A stretch of 64,000 nucleotides of DNA. It comes from Streptomyces rapamycinicus NRRL 5491. GTDB taxonomy: Bacteria > Actinomycetota > Actinomycetes > Streptomycetales > Streptomycetaceae. Positions 7,909 to 15,857 of the stretch are shown piece after piece. Each line of letters begins with the position of its first letter. Position 1 is the first letter of the stretch. The notes below the pieces were generated by a model. That model was not told the origin of the DNA. It made no database searches and saw only the letters and a program-made list of their open reading frames with translations. A program made the translations under genes and the position numbers. The DNA lies in the NCBI RefSeq assembly GCF_024298965.1, contig NZ_CP085193.1, positions 11,966,001 through 12,030,000 of the forward strand. The letters are read 5' to 3'.

Positions 7909-9117
7909 ATGACCAACGGCCTCGACCTCGCCCTCCCGGCCGGGCGTACCTGGCGCGACCGGGCGGTGGACGCGGGGCTCTTCTGCGCGGCCGTCTTCCT
8001 CGGCATGGTCGTCCTCGGCGTGGTGAAGGAGCAGGGCGGCCTGCCGGGGTGGGCGGCGGAACTGGACCCGCTGCTGGGGCTCCTGGCCTGCTGTGCGCTG
8101 TGGTGGCGGCGTGGTTTCCCGCTCACCGTGGCGCTGATCGGACTGCCCGCGGTGGCGCTGGCGACCAGCGCCCTGCCTGCCGGTGCGGTGATCGTCACCA
8201 ACCTCGCGCTCCGTCTGCGCTGGCGGCGGGCGCTGTTGATGCTCGGTGCGTACATGGCCTGCATGGTGCCCTCCGGTCTGCTGCTCTCAGGAGCGGCTGA
8301 CGACCTGTGGCTCGATGCCGCGTTCTCGCTGGCCTACCTCCTGGCCGCCTTCGCCTCGGGCAGCGCCCTGCGTTCCCGGCGGCTGCTCGTCGAGCGGCTG
8401 CGCGTGGACGCCGAGCGGGCCCGGACCGAAGAGGAGCGCCGGCTCGCCGACGCCCGCCGCGGCGAACGACAGGCCATCGCCCGCGAGATGCACGACGTGC
8501 TGGCGCACCGCATCTCCCTGCTCTCCGTGCACGCGGGCGCGCTGGCCTACCGCACCCGGCAGGCGGAGGCGGGCGCCGGTCCCGCGCTGAGCGGCGCCGA
8601 GGTCGCCGAGAGCGCCGAGGTGATCCGGGGCAACGCGCACCAGGCCGTGGAGGAGTTGCAGGAGGTGCTGCACCTGCTGCGGGCGGAGGACGGCGGAGAG
8701 CCGGTGTCGCTGCTGCCACGGATCGCGGACATCGGCGGTCTGGTCGCGGACGCCCGTGCCACGGGGCAGCCGGTGGACTTCCGTACCGAGCTGACCGCCG
8801 ACGCCGTCCGCGCCCTGCGGGGGCAGGTTCACCGGACCGTCTACCGCGTGGCGCAGGAGGGTCTGACCAACGCCCGCAAGCACGCGCCCGGCACGCCCGT
8901 CAGCGTACGGCTGGCCGGCGGCCCCGGCGGCGGCCTCACGGTGGAGGTCCGCAACGGACTGCCCGCCGCGCCACGCGCCGACGGGGCGGTCCCGGGCACC
9001 GGCGCCGGTCTGACCGGGCTCGCCGAACGGGTCCGGCTCGACGGCGGCACCCTCGACCACGCCGCCACCGACGGCACCTTCACGCTGCGCGCCCGGCTAC
9101 CGTGGCCCGCGAGGTGA
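7909..9117 (+). CDS. Two-component sensor histidine kinase (NarL-partner type)
   Basis: Membrane sensor kinase of 402 residues. Several N-terminal hydrophobic helices lie in residues 20-150, followed by a coiled dimerisation segment and the phospho-acceptor box REMHDVLAHRISL (HisKA_3 class). The ATPase domain follows (VAQEGLTNARKHAPG as N-box, GTGAGLTGLAERV as G-box). The ATG at 7909 is chosen because it is preceded by CATACC at 7895-7900, giving a probable leaderless start. The response regulator gene begins 4 bases after the stop, so the two are co-transcribed and form a pair. The signal is unknown. Confidence 0.92.
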   Translation: MTNGLDLALPAGRTWRDRAVDAGLFCAAVFLGMVVLGVVKEQGGLPGWAAELDPLLGLLACCALWWRRGFPLTVALIGLPAVALATSALPAGAVIVTNLALRLRWRRALLMLGAYMACMVPSGLLLSGAADDLWLDAAFSLAYLLAAFASGSALRSRRLLVERLRVDAERARTEEERRLADARRGERQAIAREMHDVLAHRISLLSVHAGALAYRTRQAEAGAGPALSGAEVAESAEVIRGNAHQAVEELQEVLHLLRAEDGGEPVSLLPRIADIGGLVADARATGQPVDFRTELTADAVRALRGQVHRTVYRVAQEGLTNARKHAPGTPVSVRLAGGPGGGLTVEVRNGLPAAPRADGAVPGTGAGLTGLAERVRLDGGTLDHAATDGTFTLRARLPWPAR

Positions 9118-9121
9118 CGCG

Positions 9122-9775
9122 ATGATCCGAGTGCTGCTGGCCGACGACGACCCCCTGGTGCGGACCGGGCTGAAGATGATGCTGCGCGGGGCGGACGGTA
9201 TCGAGGTCGTTGGGGAGGCGGCGGACGGCGCCGAGGTGGCCACCGCCGTCCGCGAACACGCGCCCGATGTGGTCCTGATGGACATCCGGATGCCGGTCAT
9301 GGACGGCCTCGCGGCCACTCGTGAGCTCATCCGGCGCGGTGCCCAGGCCCCGCAGGTGATCGTGCTGACCACCTTCGACGAGCACGGCCTGGTGCTGGAG
9401 GCGATGCGCGCCGGTGCCGCCGGATACCTCGTCAAGCACGCCGTACCCGAGGAAATCGTCGAGGCGGTACGGCGGGCGGCCCGGGGTGAGCCCGCGCTGT
9501 CGCCGTCCGCCGCGCGTGTCCTCATCCGGCACGCGGCGGGCGGACCGGACGACCGGGCCGAACACGCCCGGCAGCGGCTGGCGTCGCTCACCGAACGCGA
9601 GCGCGAGGTGGCCGAGGCGGTCGCCGAGGGCCTGTCCAACACCGACATCGGCACCCGCCTGCACCTCTCCCTCGGCACGGTCAAGGCCCACCTCTCCAGC
9701 GCCCTGGCCAAACTGGGCCTGGACAACCGCGTCCAGCTCGCCCTCCTCACCCACGACGCCCATCCGCGGCCCTGA
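9122..9775 (+). CDS. LuxR/NarL-family response regulator
   Basis: Cytoplasmic regulator of 217 residues paired with the kinase just upstream. The receiver domain shows acidic DDD near residues 8-10, phospho-acceptor Asp in VVLMDIRMPVMDG, conserved Thr in LTTFDE and Lys in YLVKHA. The C-terminal LuxR helix-turn-helix reads LTEREREVAEAVAEGLSN then GTVKAHLSSALAKL. No target operon can be assigned; two-component systems of this type often control nearby transport or stress genes. Confidence 0.93.
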   Translation: MIRVLLADDDPLVRTGLKMMLRGADGIEVVGEAADGAEVATAVREHAPDVVLMDIRMPVMDGLAATRELIRRGAQAPQVIVLTTFDEHGLVLEAMRAGAAGYLVKHAVPEEIVEAVRRAARGEPALSPSAARVLIRHAAGGPDDRAEHARQRLASLTEREREVAEAVAEGLSNTDIGTRLHLSLGTVKAHLSSALAKLGLDNRVQLALLTHDAHPRP

Positions 9776-9818
9776 CCGGCGGGTGTACGGATCCGGCCGC
9801 CGGGCTACGCCACTGGCG

Positions 9819-10409
9819 TCAGGGCTGACCGGTGAGGATCGGGGTCTGCCAGTTCCGCCATTCGGCCAGGTTGCCCGCCTTCTTGCCCGAGACCCTGAAC
9901 ACGCCGGGGTCGTTCCCCGTCCTCAGCAGGAACTTCCGGATGTTCTGCTGCAGGGGAGCCTTCCACTCGGACCGGACGGCGCAGTGGTTGCCGTCCTGGA
10001 TGTCCGACCAGTAACTGATGTTGCTCTCCGCGCCGAGCGCCTTGTAGACCTCCGCCCCGCCCAGGGCTGCCACGCTTCCGGACCTGGCTCCCAGCCAGTC
10101 GATGTGCGGGTTCTCCATGATGAACAGCCCCCGCGGCGCGACCATGGCCACGATCTCGTGGGTGTCCACCGGCAGCGTGGCCGGGTCGCCCGTGAAGGAG
10201 CCGAACGCGTCGCCCAGCCACGGCTGTTCGGAGTAGGCTCTGCTCAGCGGCTGTGCGCCGCCCTCTCCCGGAACCCCGCGGTAGACGGGGAGACCGGCGG
10301 TGCCCGACTCGATCGGCATGGTCAGGGCGATGCGCTGGTCGAACGCGCCGACCGCGAAGGCGCCCTTCCCGTACCGCGAGCATCCCGTGACGCCGATCGC
10401 GTCCGCCTT
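9819..10409 (-). pseudogene. Glucuronoyl methylesterase (CE15) fragment, 5' half lost
   Basis: Glucuronoyl esterases cleave ester links between lignin alcohols and glucuronoxylan. The surviving C-terminal half keeps GVTGCSRYGKGA (nucleophile Ser in the GCSR-x-GK motif), PIESG (catalytic acid) and DGNHCA (catalytic His). An in-frame TAG at 10410-10412 immediately precedes the KADAIGVTG segment, and nothing resembling the signal peptide or N-terminal half is found between it and the flavin reductase. The first remaining ATG (10319) lies after the nucleophile, so the product cannot be active. It is a decayed secreted plant-polymer enzyme. Confidence 0.75.
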
Positions 10410-10494
10410 CTAGAAGCGGGCCGAGGGGCCGACAACGCCCGGAACGCGGGACCGTGAAGTTGGCCGTTTTCCTTCTGCCGCGGTCGCTCGCCGG

Positions 10495-11004
10495 TCACGC
10501 GGATACGAGGTGGTTGTAGCGGCTTCGGAAGAACAGCAGGGGTGCGGCCGTGCTGTCGGCGTCGAGGTCGTTGACCCGCCCGATGACGATGTAGTGGTCA
10601 CCGGCGTCGTGCACGGCTTCGATCCCGCAGTCGATCCAGGCGACCACGCCGTCGATGACCGGGTCTCCGTGCGGCCCCGGCTGCCAGGCCACCTCGGCGA
10701 ACTTGTCGCCGCCCGACACCGACAGGGCGCGGCAGATCCCCTCCTGGCCGGTGGCGAGGACGTTGACGCAGAAGGTGCCGCGTTCGGCGATGACCGGGAA
10801 GGTCGACGACGTCTTGCCGGGCAGGAACGCCACGAGTGGAGGCGTGAGTGAGACGGAGGTGAACGACGCGACGGTCATGCCCACCGGCCCGCCTTGTGCG
10901 TCACGCGAAGTGATGGCGGTGATGCCGCTGGGGAAGTGGCCGAGGACGGCCCGGAAACGTGCGGTGTCGGGGCCCGGCTGCTGGGAGCTCGTAGATGTAA
11001 GCAT
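10495..11004 (-). CDS. Flavin reductase (HpaC-type, FMN-binding split barrel)
   Basis: A 169-residue NAD(P)H:flavin oxidoreductase of the short-chain flavin reductase family, which hands reduced flavin to a separate monooxygenase. Family features are FPSGITAITSRD at the N-terminus, GMTVASFTSVSLTPPLVAF at the flavin site, and FCVNVLATGQE. The start codon lies inside a GCATGC palindrome; the promoter (TTGCAT ... TATTTT) would put the transcript start at or beside this ATG, so it is probably leaderless. The same triple operator precedes the catabolic operon starting at 18417, which encodes an LLM monooxygenase, its likely client. Divergent from marR. Confidence 0.88.
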   Translation of the reverse strand: MLTSTSSQQPGPDTARFRAVLGHFPSGITAITSRDAQGGPVGMTVASFTSVSLTPPLVAFLPGKTSSTFPVIAERGTFCVNVLATGQEGICRALSVSGGDKFAEVAWQPGPHGDPVIDGVVAWIDCGIEAVHDAGDHYIVIGRVNDLDADSTAAPLLFFRSRYNHLVSA

Positions 11005-11047
11005 GCTTATAAAATAGAAGCATGCTTAGCATCAATGCAAGCATGCT
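10998..11047. promoter_or_regulatory. Triple GCATGC operator of the flavin reductase/MarR divergon
   Basis: Three palindromes in 50 bases: TAAGCATGCTTA (10998-11009), AAGCATGCTT (11018-11027) and AAGCATGCT (11039-11047), with centres 19 and 21 bases apart. On the minus strand a TTGCAT/TATTTT promoter places the middle palindrome between -35 and -10, ideal for repression. The same arrangement recurs at 18462-18509. The adjacent MarR protein is the obvious ligand (inference). Confidence 0.75.
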
Positions 11048-11081
11048 GATGTTTCGGTCCCGCGGGCCGTATGCTGTACGG

Positions 11082-11603
11082 GTGTCCAGCGCTCTCCCCT
11101 ACATCAACCCGTTCGACGACGGTCGCTCGCCGAACGGGGCTGCCGCAGACATGGACGAAGCGTCCTCGATGATCGATGCGGTCTTCCGGTTCGAGCGGGC
11201 GGTCACCAGGATCGGGAACACCCGACTGCGTCCGTGGAAGATGACGCTGTCCAGCTACACCGCCCTGCGCATCCTGGCCAATCAGCCCCATCTCAGCCTC
11301 GCTCAGCTGTCCCGCCGTTGCTATGCGCGGCCGCAGACCATGACGCGGATGGTCACGCAGCTGGAGAACCGCGGTTTCGTGGCCCGCGCCGCGCATCCGG
11401 AGAGCGAACGGGCGCTCTCGCTCCAGGTCACCGAGGCAGGCCTGGCCGCCTTGGAGGAGATGAGCAACGAGGTTCTCAAGATCAGCGACACATTGAACGC
11501 CACACTGGGGCGGGACGACATCGTCGCCACCGACGGGCGTCTGCGGCAGGCCGCGCTCATGGTGGAGAACGAACTCCGGGACATGGGCCGCCCGGAGGAG
11601 TAG
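11082..11603 (+). CDS. MarR-family regulator of the adjacent catabolic regulon
   Basis: Winged-helix dimeric regulator. The wHTH core reads LSLAQLSRRCYARPQTMTRMVTQLENRGFVAR with wing HPESERALSLQVTEAG. I choose GTG at 11082 (VSSALPYINPF) because TATGCT at 11070-11075 lies 6 bases upstream, giving a leaderless start; the frame is open upstream to an ATG at 11022, but that would place codons in the operator. MarR proteins usually repress aromatic or organic-acid catabolic genes until a ligand binds. Here the triple GCATGC sites at both 11.0 and 18.5 kb argue that it controls the flavin reductase, itself and the minus-strand operon 18417-11688. A strong hairpin follows its stop. Confidence 0.85.
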   Translation: MSSALPYINPFDDGRSPNGAAADMDEASSMIDAVFRFERAVTRIGNTRLRPWKMTLSSYTALRILANQPHLSLAQLSRRCYARPQTMTRMVTQLENRGFVARAAHPESERALSLQVTEAGLAALEEMSNEVLKISDTLNATLGRDDIVATDGRLRQAALMVENELRDMGRPEE

Positions 11604-11618
11604 ACGCGCGGACGACCG

Positions 11619-11640
11619 CCCGCGGGGGAGTCCCCGCGGG
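11619..11640. terminator. Strong GC hairpin between convergent marR and FAD dehydrogenase genes
   Basis: Perfect 9-base stem CCCGCGGGG / CCCCGCGGG with loop GAGT. It is nested inside a wider pair GACGACC (11611-11617) / GGTCGTC (11663-11669). Located in the 84-base convergent gap, it probably terminates from both sides. Confidence 0.75.
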
Positions 11641-11687
11641 ACGGGTCCCCGGCCCGCGCGGTGGTCGTCGGGCCGGGTGAGTCGTCG

Positions 11688-13184
11688 TCAGGCCGGGTGC
11701 GGCGCCGGCGCGGCTTCGGTCGCGGCGGTGCGTCCGGCCGCGCGGCCGAACACCGCGGCGCGCATAAGGGCGGCGCCACCGGGATAGTCGCCGTAGAACA
11801 GACCGCCGATGGCCTCGCCCGCCGCGTACAGGCCGGGCACCGGCGCCCCGTTGGCCCCGAGCGCCCGTCCGTCCGGGTCGATCCGGATGCCGCCGAAGGT
11901 GAAGGTGAGCCCTGCGACCGCGGGGTAGGCGACGTACGGTGGCCGGTCGAGGGGCGCCGCCCAGTGGGACTTGGCCGGGGTGATGCCGGACGTGCCGCGG
12001 TCCTCGCTGACGGTGTCGCCGGGCGCGCAGGCGTTGTTGAACGCCTCGAGCGTGTGCGTCAGCCGGTCCGCGGGCACCCCGATCCGCTCCGCGAGCTCGA
12101 CGACCGTATGCGCGACGATGGGCACCGCCGCGCCGGCGAACTCATCGGCCACCCGGGCCGCGGTGCGCTGGTCGAAGATCTCGAATGCCTCGCACCCGGG
12201 CTGACTCATGATCGCCCTGCCCATCTTCGAGTAGTTCCTGACCCACGGGCCGGGGCTCTCGTCGACGAACCGCTCACCATCGCGGTTGACGAGCACGCCG
12301 AGCCAGAAGCCGTGCAGCGGGAACGGCGGCGAGTCCGCACTGCGCCCCGGTGACGGCACGCTCGGGTCGACCGCGGCCGAATGGCAGCTCGACCACGTCC
12401 CGGCCTTCTCCGCCCCGGCACGCAGCGCGGCGTGGATCCCGTCGCCCGTTGCCAGGCGGGTGCCGCGCAGGCGCACCGTCTCCCACTCCGCCCCCAGATG
12501 CCCGCGGCGCAGTTCACGGCTGGCCTGGAAGCCGCCGGTGGCGACCACCACGGCGTCGGCGGGCACGGTCCGGCTGCCGTCGCCGACCACGGCGCCCGTG
12601 ACCCGGCCATCGCCGCGCCGCACCTCCACCAGCGGTGTGGACCAGTGGATTTCCACGCCGATCCGCTCGGCGTGCGCGAGCAGCGGCCGGATCCCCTCGA
12701 ACCCGCGTGACATTCCCTCGCCGACGCAGGTCAGTATCTGGCCGGGCGGGATGTGCAGGACACTGTCGCGGACCTCGGCCCCCAGAGTGCGGTTGAACGT
12801 GAAGCGGACGCCCTTCGCGGCCAGCCAGCGCACCGTGTCCAACGACCGTTCGGCGAGCGCCCCGACCAGCCGCGGCTCGGCCCGGCCGCCGCTCATCGCC
12901 GACAGCTCGGCCGCGTAGGCATCGCGGGTGTAGGGAGGTGCCTCGATCCGGTCGGCCCTCATGCCCGGCTCGAAGTCCTCCGTGATCGAGGTCAGATCGT
13001 CCGGCCCGTCGTAGCAGAACAGGAACAGACCGCCGGAGAAGGCCGCGTTCCCGCCGACGTCCTCGCGGCTGCCCTTCTCCAGCAGCACCACGCGGGCGCC
13101 GGCCTCGCGGGCGGAGATCGCCGCCGAGAGGCCGGTCAGCCCGGCGCCGGCGACGACGATCGTGGGCGTACGGGTATGCGTCAC
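11688..13184 (-). CDS. FAD-dependent dehydrogenase (tricarballylate dehydrogenase TcuA-/fumarate reductase-like)
   Basis: Flavoprotein of 498 residues. The N-terminal Rossmann motif GAGLTGLSAAISAREAGARVVLLEK binds FAD; GGNAAFSGG is the second conserved contact seen in fumarate reductase/TcuA-type proteins. The C-terminal FAD loop reads GLYAAGEAIGGLFYGDYPGG. These enzymes desaturate dicarboxylic or ring substrates at CH-CH bonds. It is the last gene of the operon begun at 18417, 84 bases after the HMG-CoA lyase-like gene. The real substrate is unknown; a ketosteroid-dehydrogenase-like role is an alternative. Confidence 0.85.
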   Translation of the reverse strand: MTHTRTPTIVVAGAGLTGLSAAISAREAGARVVLLEKGSREDVGGNAAFSGGLFLFCYDGPDDLTSITEDFEPGMRADRIEAPPYTRDAYAAELSAMSGGRAEPRLVGALAERSLDTVRWLAAKGVRFTFNRTLGAEVRDSVLHIPPGQILTCVGEGMSRGFEGIRPLLAHAERIGVEIHWSTPLVEVRRGDGRVTGAVVGDGSRTVPADAVVVATGGFQASRELRRGHLGAEWETVRLRGTRLATGDGIHAALRAGAEKAGTWSSCHSAAVDPSVPSPGRSADSPPFPLHGFWLGVLVNRDGERFVDESPGPWVRNYSKMGRAIMSQPGCEAFEIFDQRTAARVADEFAGAAVPIVAHTVVELAERIGVPADRLTHTLEAFNNACAPGDTVSEDRGTSGITPAKSHWAAPLDRPPYVAYPAVAGLTFTFGGIRIDPDGRALGANGAPVPGLYAAGEAIGGLFYGDYPGGAALMRAAVFGRAAGRTAATEAAPAPHPA

Positions 13185-13268
13185 TGGTCCTCCTGGATTC
13201 GTGCTGCTGAACCGATGTGCGTGGGTCGGCGTGGCGGTGGCGCCTCGGGCGCGAGCTCTGGCCCGGTG

Positions 13269-14204
13269 TCACCAGGTGAAGGCGAGCGGATCGCCGGGGC
13301 GGGCCGTGCTCGGCACGCGGCCGGTGTGCCGGACGAACCCCTTACCGGGCACGCCGACCTCGCCGGTGAGCCAGTTCGCCGTCTCGATGAGGCGGGGCAG
13401 ATCGATACCGGTGTTCACACCGCACAGTTCGAGCATCTGTACGGCGTCCTCGGTGCACAGCCCCCCGCCCTGGGCGCCGGGCATCGCCGGGTGGCCGCCG
13501 CTGCCGGCGAGGGAGGTGTCGATGGCGCGGACGCCGAGTTCGAGGAGCGGGAGCAGGGCGGCGAGGCCCATGCCGCGGCCGTCGTGGATCTGTACGGTCA
13601 GGTTCCCGGGCGGTATGTGCGTGAGCGCGCTGGCGACGAGTTCACGGATCTGGGACGGTGCCGCGTAGCCGGAGGAATCCGCGAGGATCCAGTGCTCCAC
13701 CCCGATGTCGAGGAGCCGCCGGGCCAGCGGCTGGAGATCCTCGCCGGTGCGTGCGGGGCCGGTCGGCCCACCCCAGGCGAAGATGACGTAGGTGCCGAGC
13801 AGGATGTCCTTGTCCGCGGCGTACGCGGCCATGCGCTCCAGCTCGCGCAACGAGTCCGCCGTGGACCGTCCGATGTTGGCGCGGGCGAACTCCTCGTCGG
13901 CGGAGAGCAGGAAATGCGCCGTGTCGGCCCCCGCGTCGACCGCGCGGGCGAGCCCGCGCGCATTGCCGACACAGCAGCCGAGGCTGAGCCCGGGCACCCG
14001 CGGCACCCGGGCGAACACCTCCGCGGCGTCGGCGAGCCCAGGTACGAGATCGGGCCGGACGAAGGAGGACAGCTCGAACCCGCGGACGCCTGCATCGACC
14101 AGGCGCCGCATGAGTTCGATCTTGACGTCGGTCGGGACCGTATGGTCCTGGAAGGTCAACCGGGGCGCGATCTCGCGGATGCGCACTCCGTCGGGCAGGG
14201 GCAT
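13269..14204 (-). CDS. HMG-CoA lyase-family (DRE-TIM) protein with atypical active site
   Basis: A 311-residue TIM-barrel protein resembling hydroxymethylglutaryl-CoA lyase, which splits HMG-CoA to acetyl-CoA and acetoacetate. The overall frame fits (ELSSFVRPDLVPGLADAAEVF, DTAHFLLSADEEF). Key residues do not: the usual PRDGLQ metal/catalytic motif is PRLTFQ (residues 14-19), the HCHD metal pair is QIHD (205-208), and the catalytic Cys of GLGGCPY is His238 in GSGGHPA. It either uses different chemistry or is not a lyase of this type. It sits between acyl-CoA ligase (9-base gap) and FAD dehydrogenase in one operon, so a role in carbon-chain cleavage of the shared substrate remains likely. Confidence 0.75.
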   Translation of the reverse strand: MPLPDGVRIREIAPRLTFQDHTVPTDVKIELMRRLVDAGVRGFELSSFVRPDLVPGLADAAEVFARVPRVPGLSLGCCVGNARGLARAVDAGADTAHFLLSADEEFARANIGRSTADSLRELERMAAYAADKDILLGTYVIFAWGGPTGPARTGEDLQPLARRLLDIGVEHWILADSSGYAAPSQIRELVASALTHIPPGNLTVQIHDGRGMGLAALLPLLELGVRAIDTSLAGSGGHPAMPGAQGGGLCTEDAVQMLELCGVNTGIDLPRLIETANWLTGEVGVPGKGFVRHTGRVPSTARPGDPLAFTW

Positions 14205-14213
14205 GGTGGTTCC

Positions 14214-15857
14214 TCAGGAGTGGCGGGTGGGTGCGAGCCCGGCGGCCAGTGCGTCCCAGGCCCCGACGCGGCCCTGGTCACGCAGCCGGTGCTTGCGCAC
14301 CTTGCCGTTCGGGGTGATGGGAAGCCGGTCCACGACGCGGTAGTAGCGGGGGACCATGAAGTGCGGCATCGAGTGGTCGCAGTGGGCGAACAGCGTGGGG
14401 AAGTCCAGCTCATGGCCGGGTTCGGGCTGTACGACGACGAGGACCTCGTCCTCGCCCAGCTCCGACGGGGTGCCGATGGCGGCGGCGGCCATGACGCCGG
14501 GGCAGGCGAGCAGAACCGATTCGATCTCGTGGGAGGAGATGTTCTCACCGCGGCGGCGCAGCGCGTCCTTCTTGCGGTCGATGAAGTAGAAGTAGCCGTC
14601 CTGGTCCGTGTAGCCCAGGTCGCCGGTGTGCCACCAGAGATCCTTCATGGTCGCGAGTGTCGCTTCGGGATCGCGGTGGTAGCCGGAGAACATGATGTCC
14701 GGCAGGCGGGGCCGGTACACGATCTCCCCGGCCCGGCCGGGCGCGGCACGCTGCCCCGATTCGTCGTGGATCTCCAGAACGGACGATTCGGTGGGCAGTC
14801 CCAGCGACCCGGCCTTCCGGGCGTCAAGAGGGTTGTAGAGAACGTTCTTGATCTCGGTGAGCCCGTAGCCCTCGACGACATGGACGCCGAAGCGCTCCTC
14901 GAACGGATGCAGTACCTGCGGCGGGGCGGGCGCGGCGAACACCTTCGTCGCCCGGTGGTCGCGATCGCGGTCGGACGGGGGCTGCGCCAGGAGCATCGGC
15001 AGGACCGAGCCGAGCGCGTTGAACTGGGTGACCCGGTGGGTGCGCAGCTCGTCCCAGAACCTGCTGGCGCTGAACCGGCGCCCGAGGACCACGGTCGCCC
15101 CCGCGTAGAAGGCGTGCAGGGATATGTTGATCTGCGCGGCGCCGTGGAAGAGCGGCAGACAGGTGTAGAGCCGCTCATCGGCGGTCGTGGCCAGCTGCGC
15201 CGCGCATTCGCGCGCGGCGACCAGGGGCATCAGATGCGGGTGCACAACTCCCTTGCTGCGCCCGGTCGTTCCGGACGTGAGCATGATCGCGACCGGGTCC
15301 CGCGGCGCGACGCGGGGGAGCTCCGCCGCCGGGTCACCGGCCGCGAGCAGCTCGTTCCAGGTCCGTACCGTCACCCCGGGCGGGGTGCGGCGCCGGCGGT
15401 CGCCGTCGAGCAGGACGACGGTCTCGAGGGTGTGCGGTACGTCCGGCAGGTCGGCGACGAGTTCCAGCAGGGCCGCGTCGGTGACCAGCACCCGCACGCC
15501 GGTGCTGCGGAGCGCGTGGTCGAGGAAGGAGCCCTTGTAGGCGATGTTGATCGGGACCTCGACGGCCCCCGCGCGGGCCGCTCCCAGCCAGGCGAGCACG
15601 TATTCGGGCCGGTTGGGCAGGAAGATCCCGACCGAGCCGCCGGGGGCGGCGCCCGCCGATACCAGACCGCGAGCCACGTCGGTGACGGCGGCGTCGAGCG
15701 CGCCGTAGGTCAGCTCGCTGTCTTCGAAGACGAGCGCGGGCTTGTCGGGGTGCAGCGCGGCGCGGGCGGCGAGGAGCCCGCCGACCGTGCCGTCGGCGAG
15801 ATCGGAGAATCCCTCCAGGCCCGTGGCACCATTGCCCCGGGCGGTGGATACCGTCAT
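14214..15857 (-). CDS. Acyl-CoA ligase (AMP-forming; CaiC/FadD-like)
   Basis: ANL-superfamily enzyme of 547 residues that activates a carboxylic acid with ATP and CoA. The P-loop-like A3 motif is LTSGTTGRSKG (residues 193-203). Further core motifs are GYGLTEIKN, WHTGDLGYTDQDGYFYFIDRKKD and, near the C-terminus, the lysine-bearing TPNGKVRKHRLRD. It overlaps the upstream LLM monooxygenase gene by 4 bases (ATGA), so the two are translationally coupled. It probably supplies the CoA thioester for the downstream steps. Substrate class cannot be fixed; crotonobetaine/carnitine-CoA ligase-type sequences look closest. Confidence 0.87.
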   Translation of the reverse strand: MTVSTARGNGATGLEGFSDLADGTVGGLLAARAALHPDKPALVFEDSELTYGALDAAVTDVARGLVSAGAAPGGSVGIFLPNRPEYVLAWLGAARAGAVEVPINIAYKGSFLDHALRSTGVRVLVTDAALLELVADLPDVPHTLETVVLLDGDRRRRTPPGVTVRTWNELLAAGDPAAELPRVAPRDPVAIMLTSGTTGRSKGVVHPHLMPLVAARECAAQLATTADERLYTCLPLFHGAAQINISLHAFYAGATVVLGRRFSASRFWDELRTHRVTQFNALGSVLPMLLAQPPSDRDRDHRATKVFAAPAPPQVLHPFEERFGVHVVEGYGLTEIKNVLYNPLDARKAGSLGLPTESSVLEIHDESGQRAAPGRAGEIVYRPRLPDIMFSGYHRDPEATLATMKDLWWHTGDLGYTDQDGYFYFIDRKKDALRRRGENISSHEIESVLLACPGVMAAAAIGTPSELGEDEVLVVVQPEPGHELDFPTLFAHCDHSMPHFMVPRYYRVVDRLPITPNGKVRKHRLRDQGRVGAWDALAAGLAPTRHS

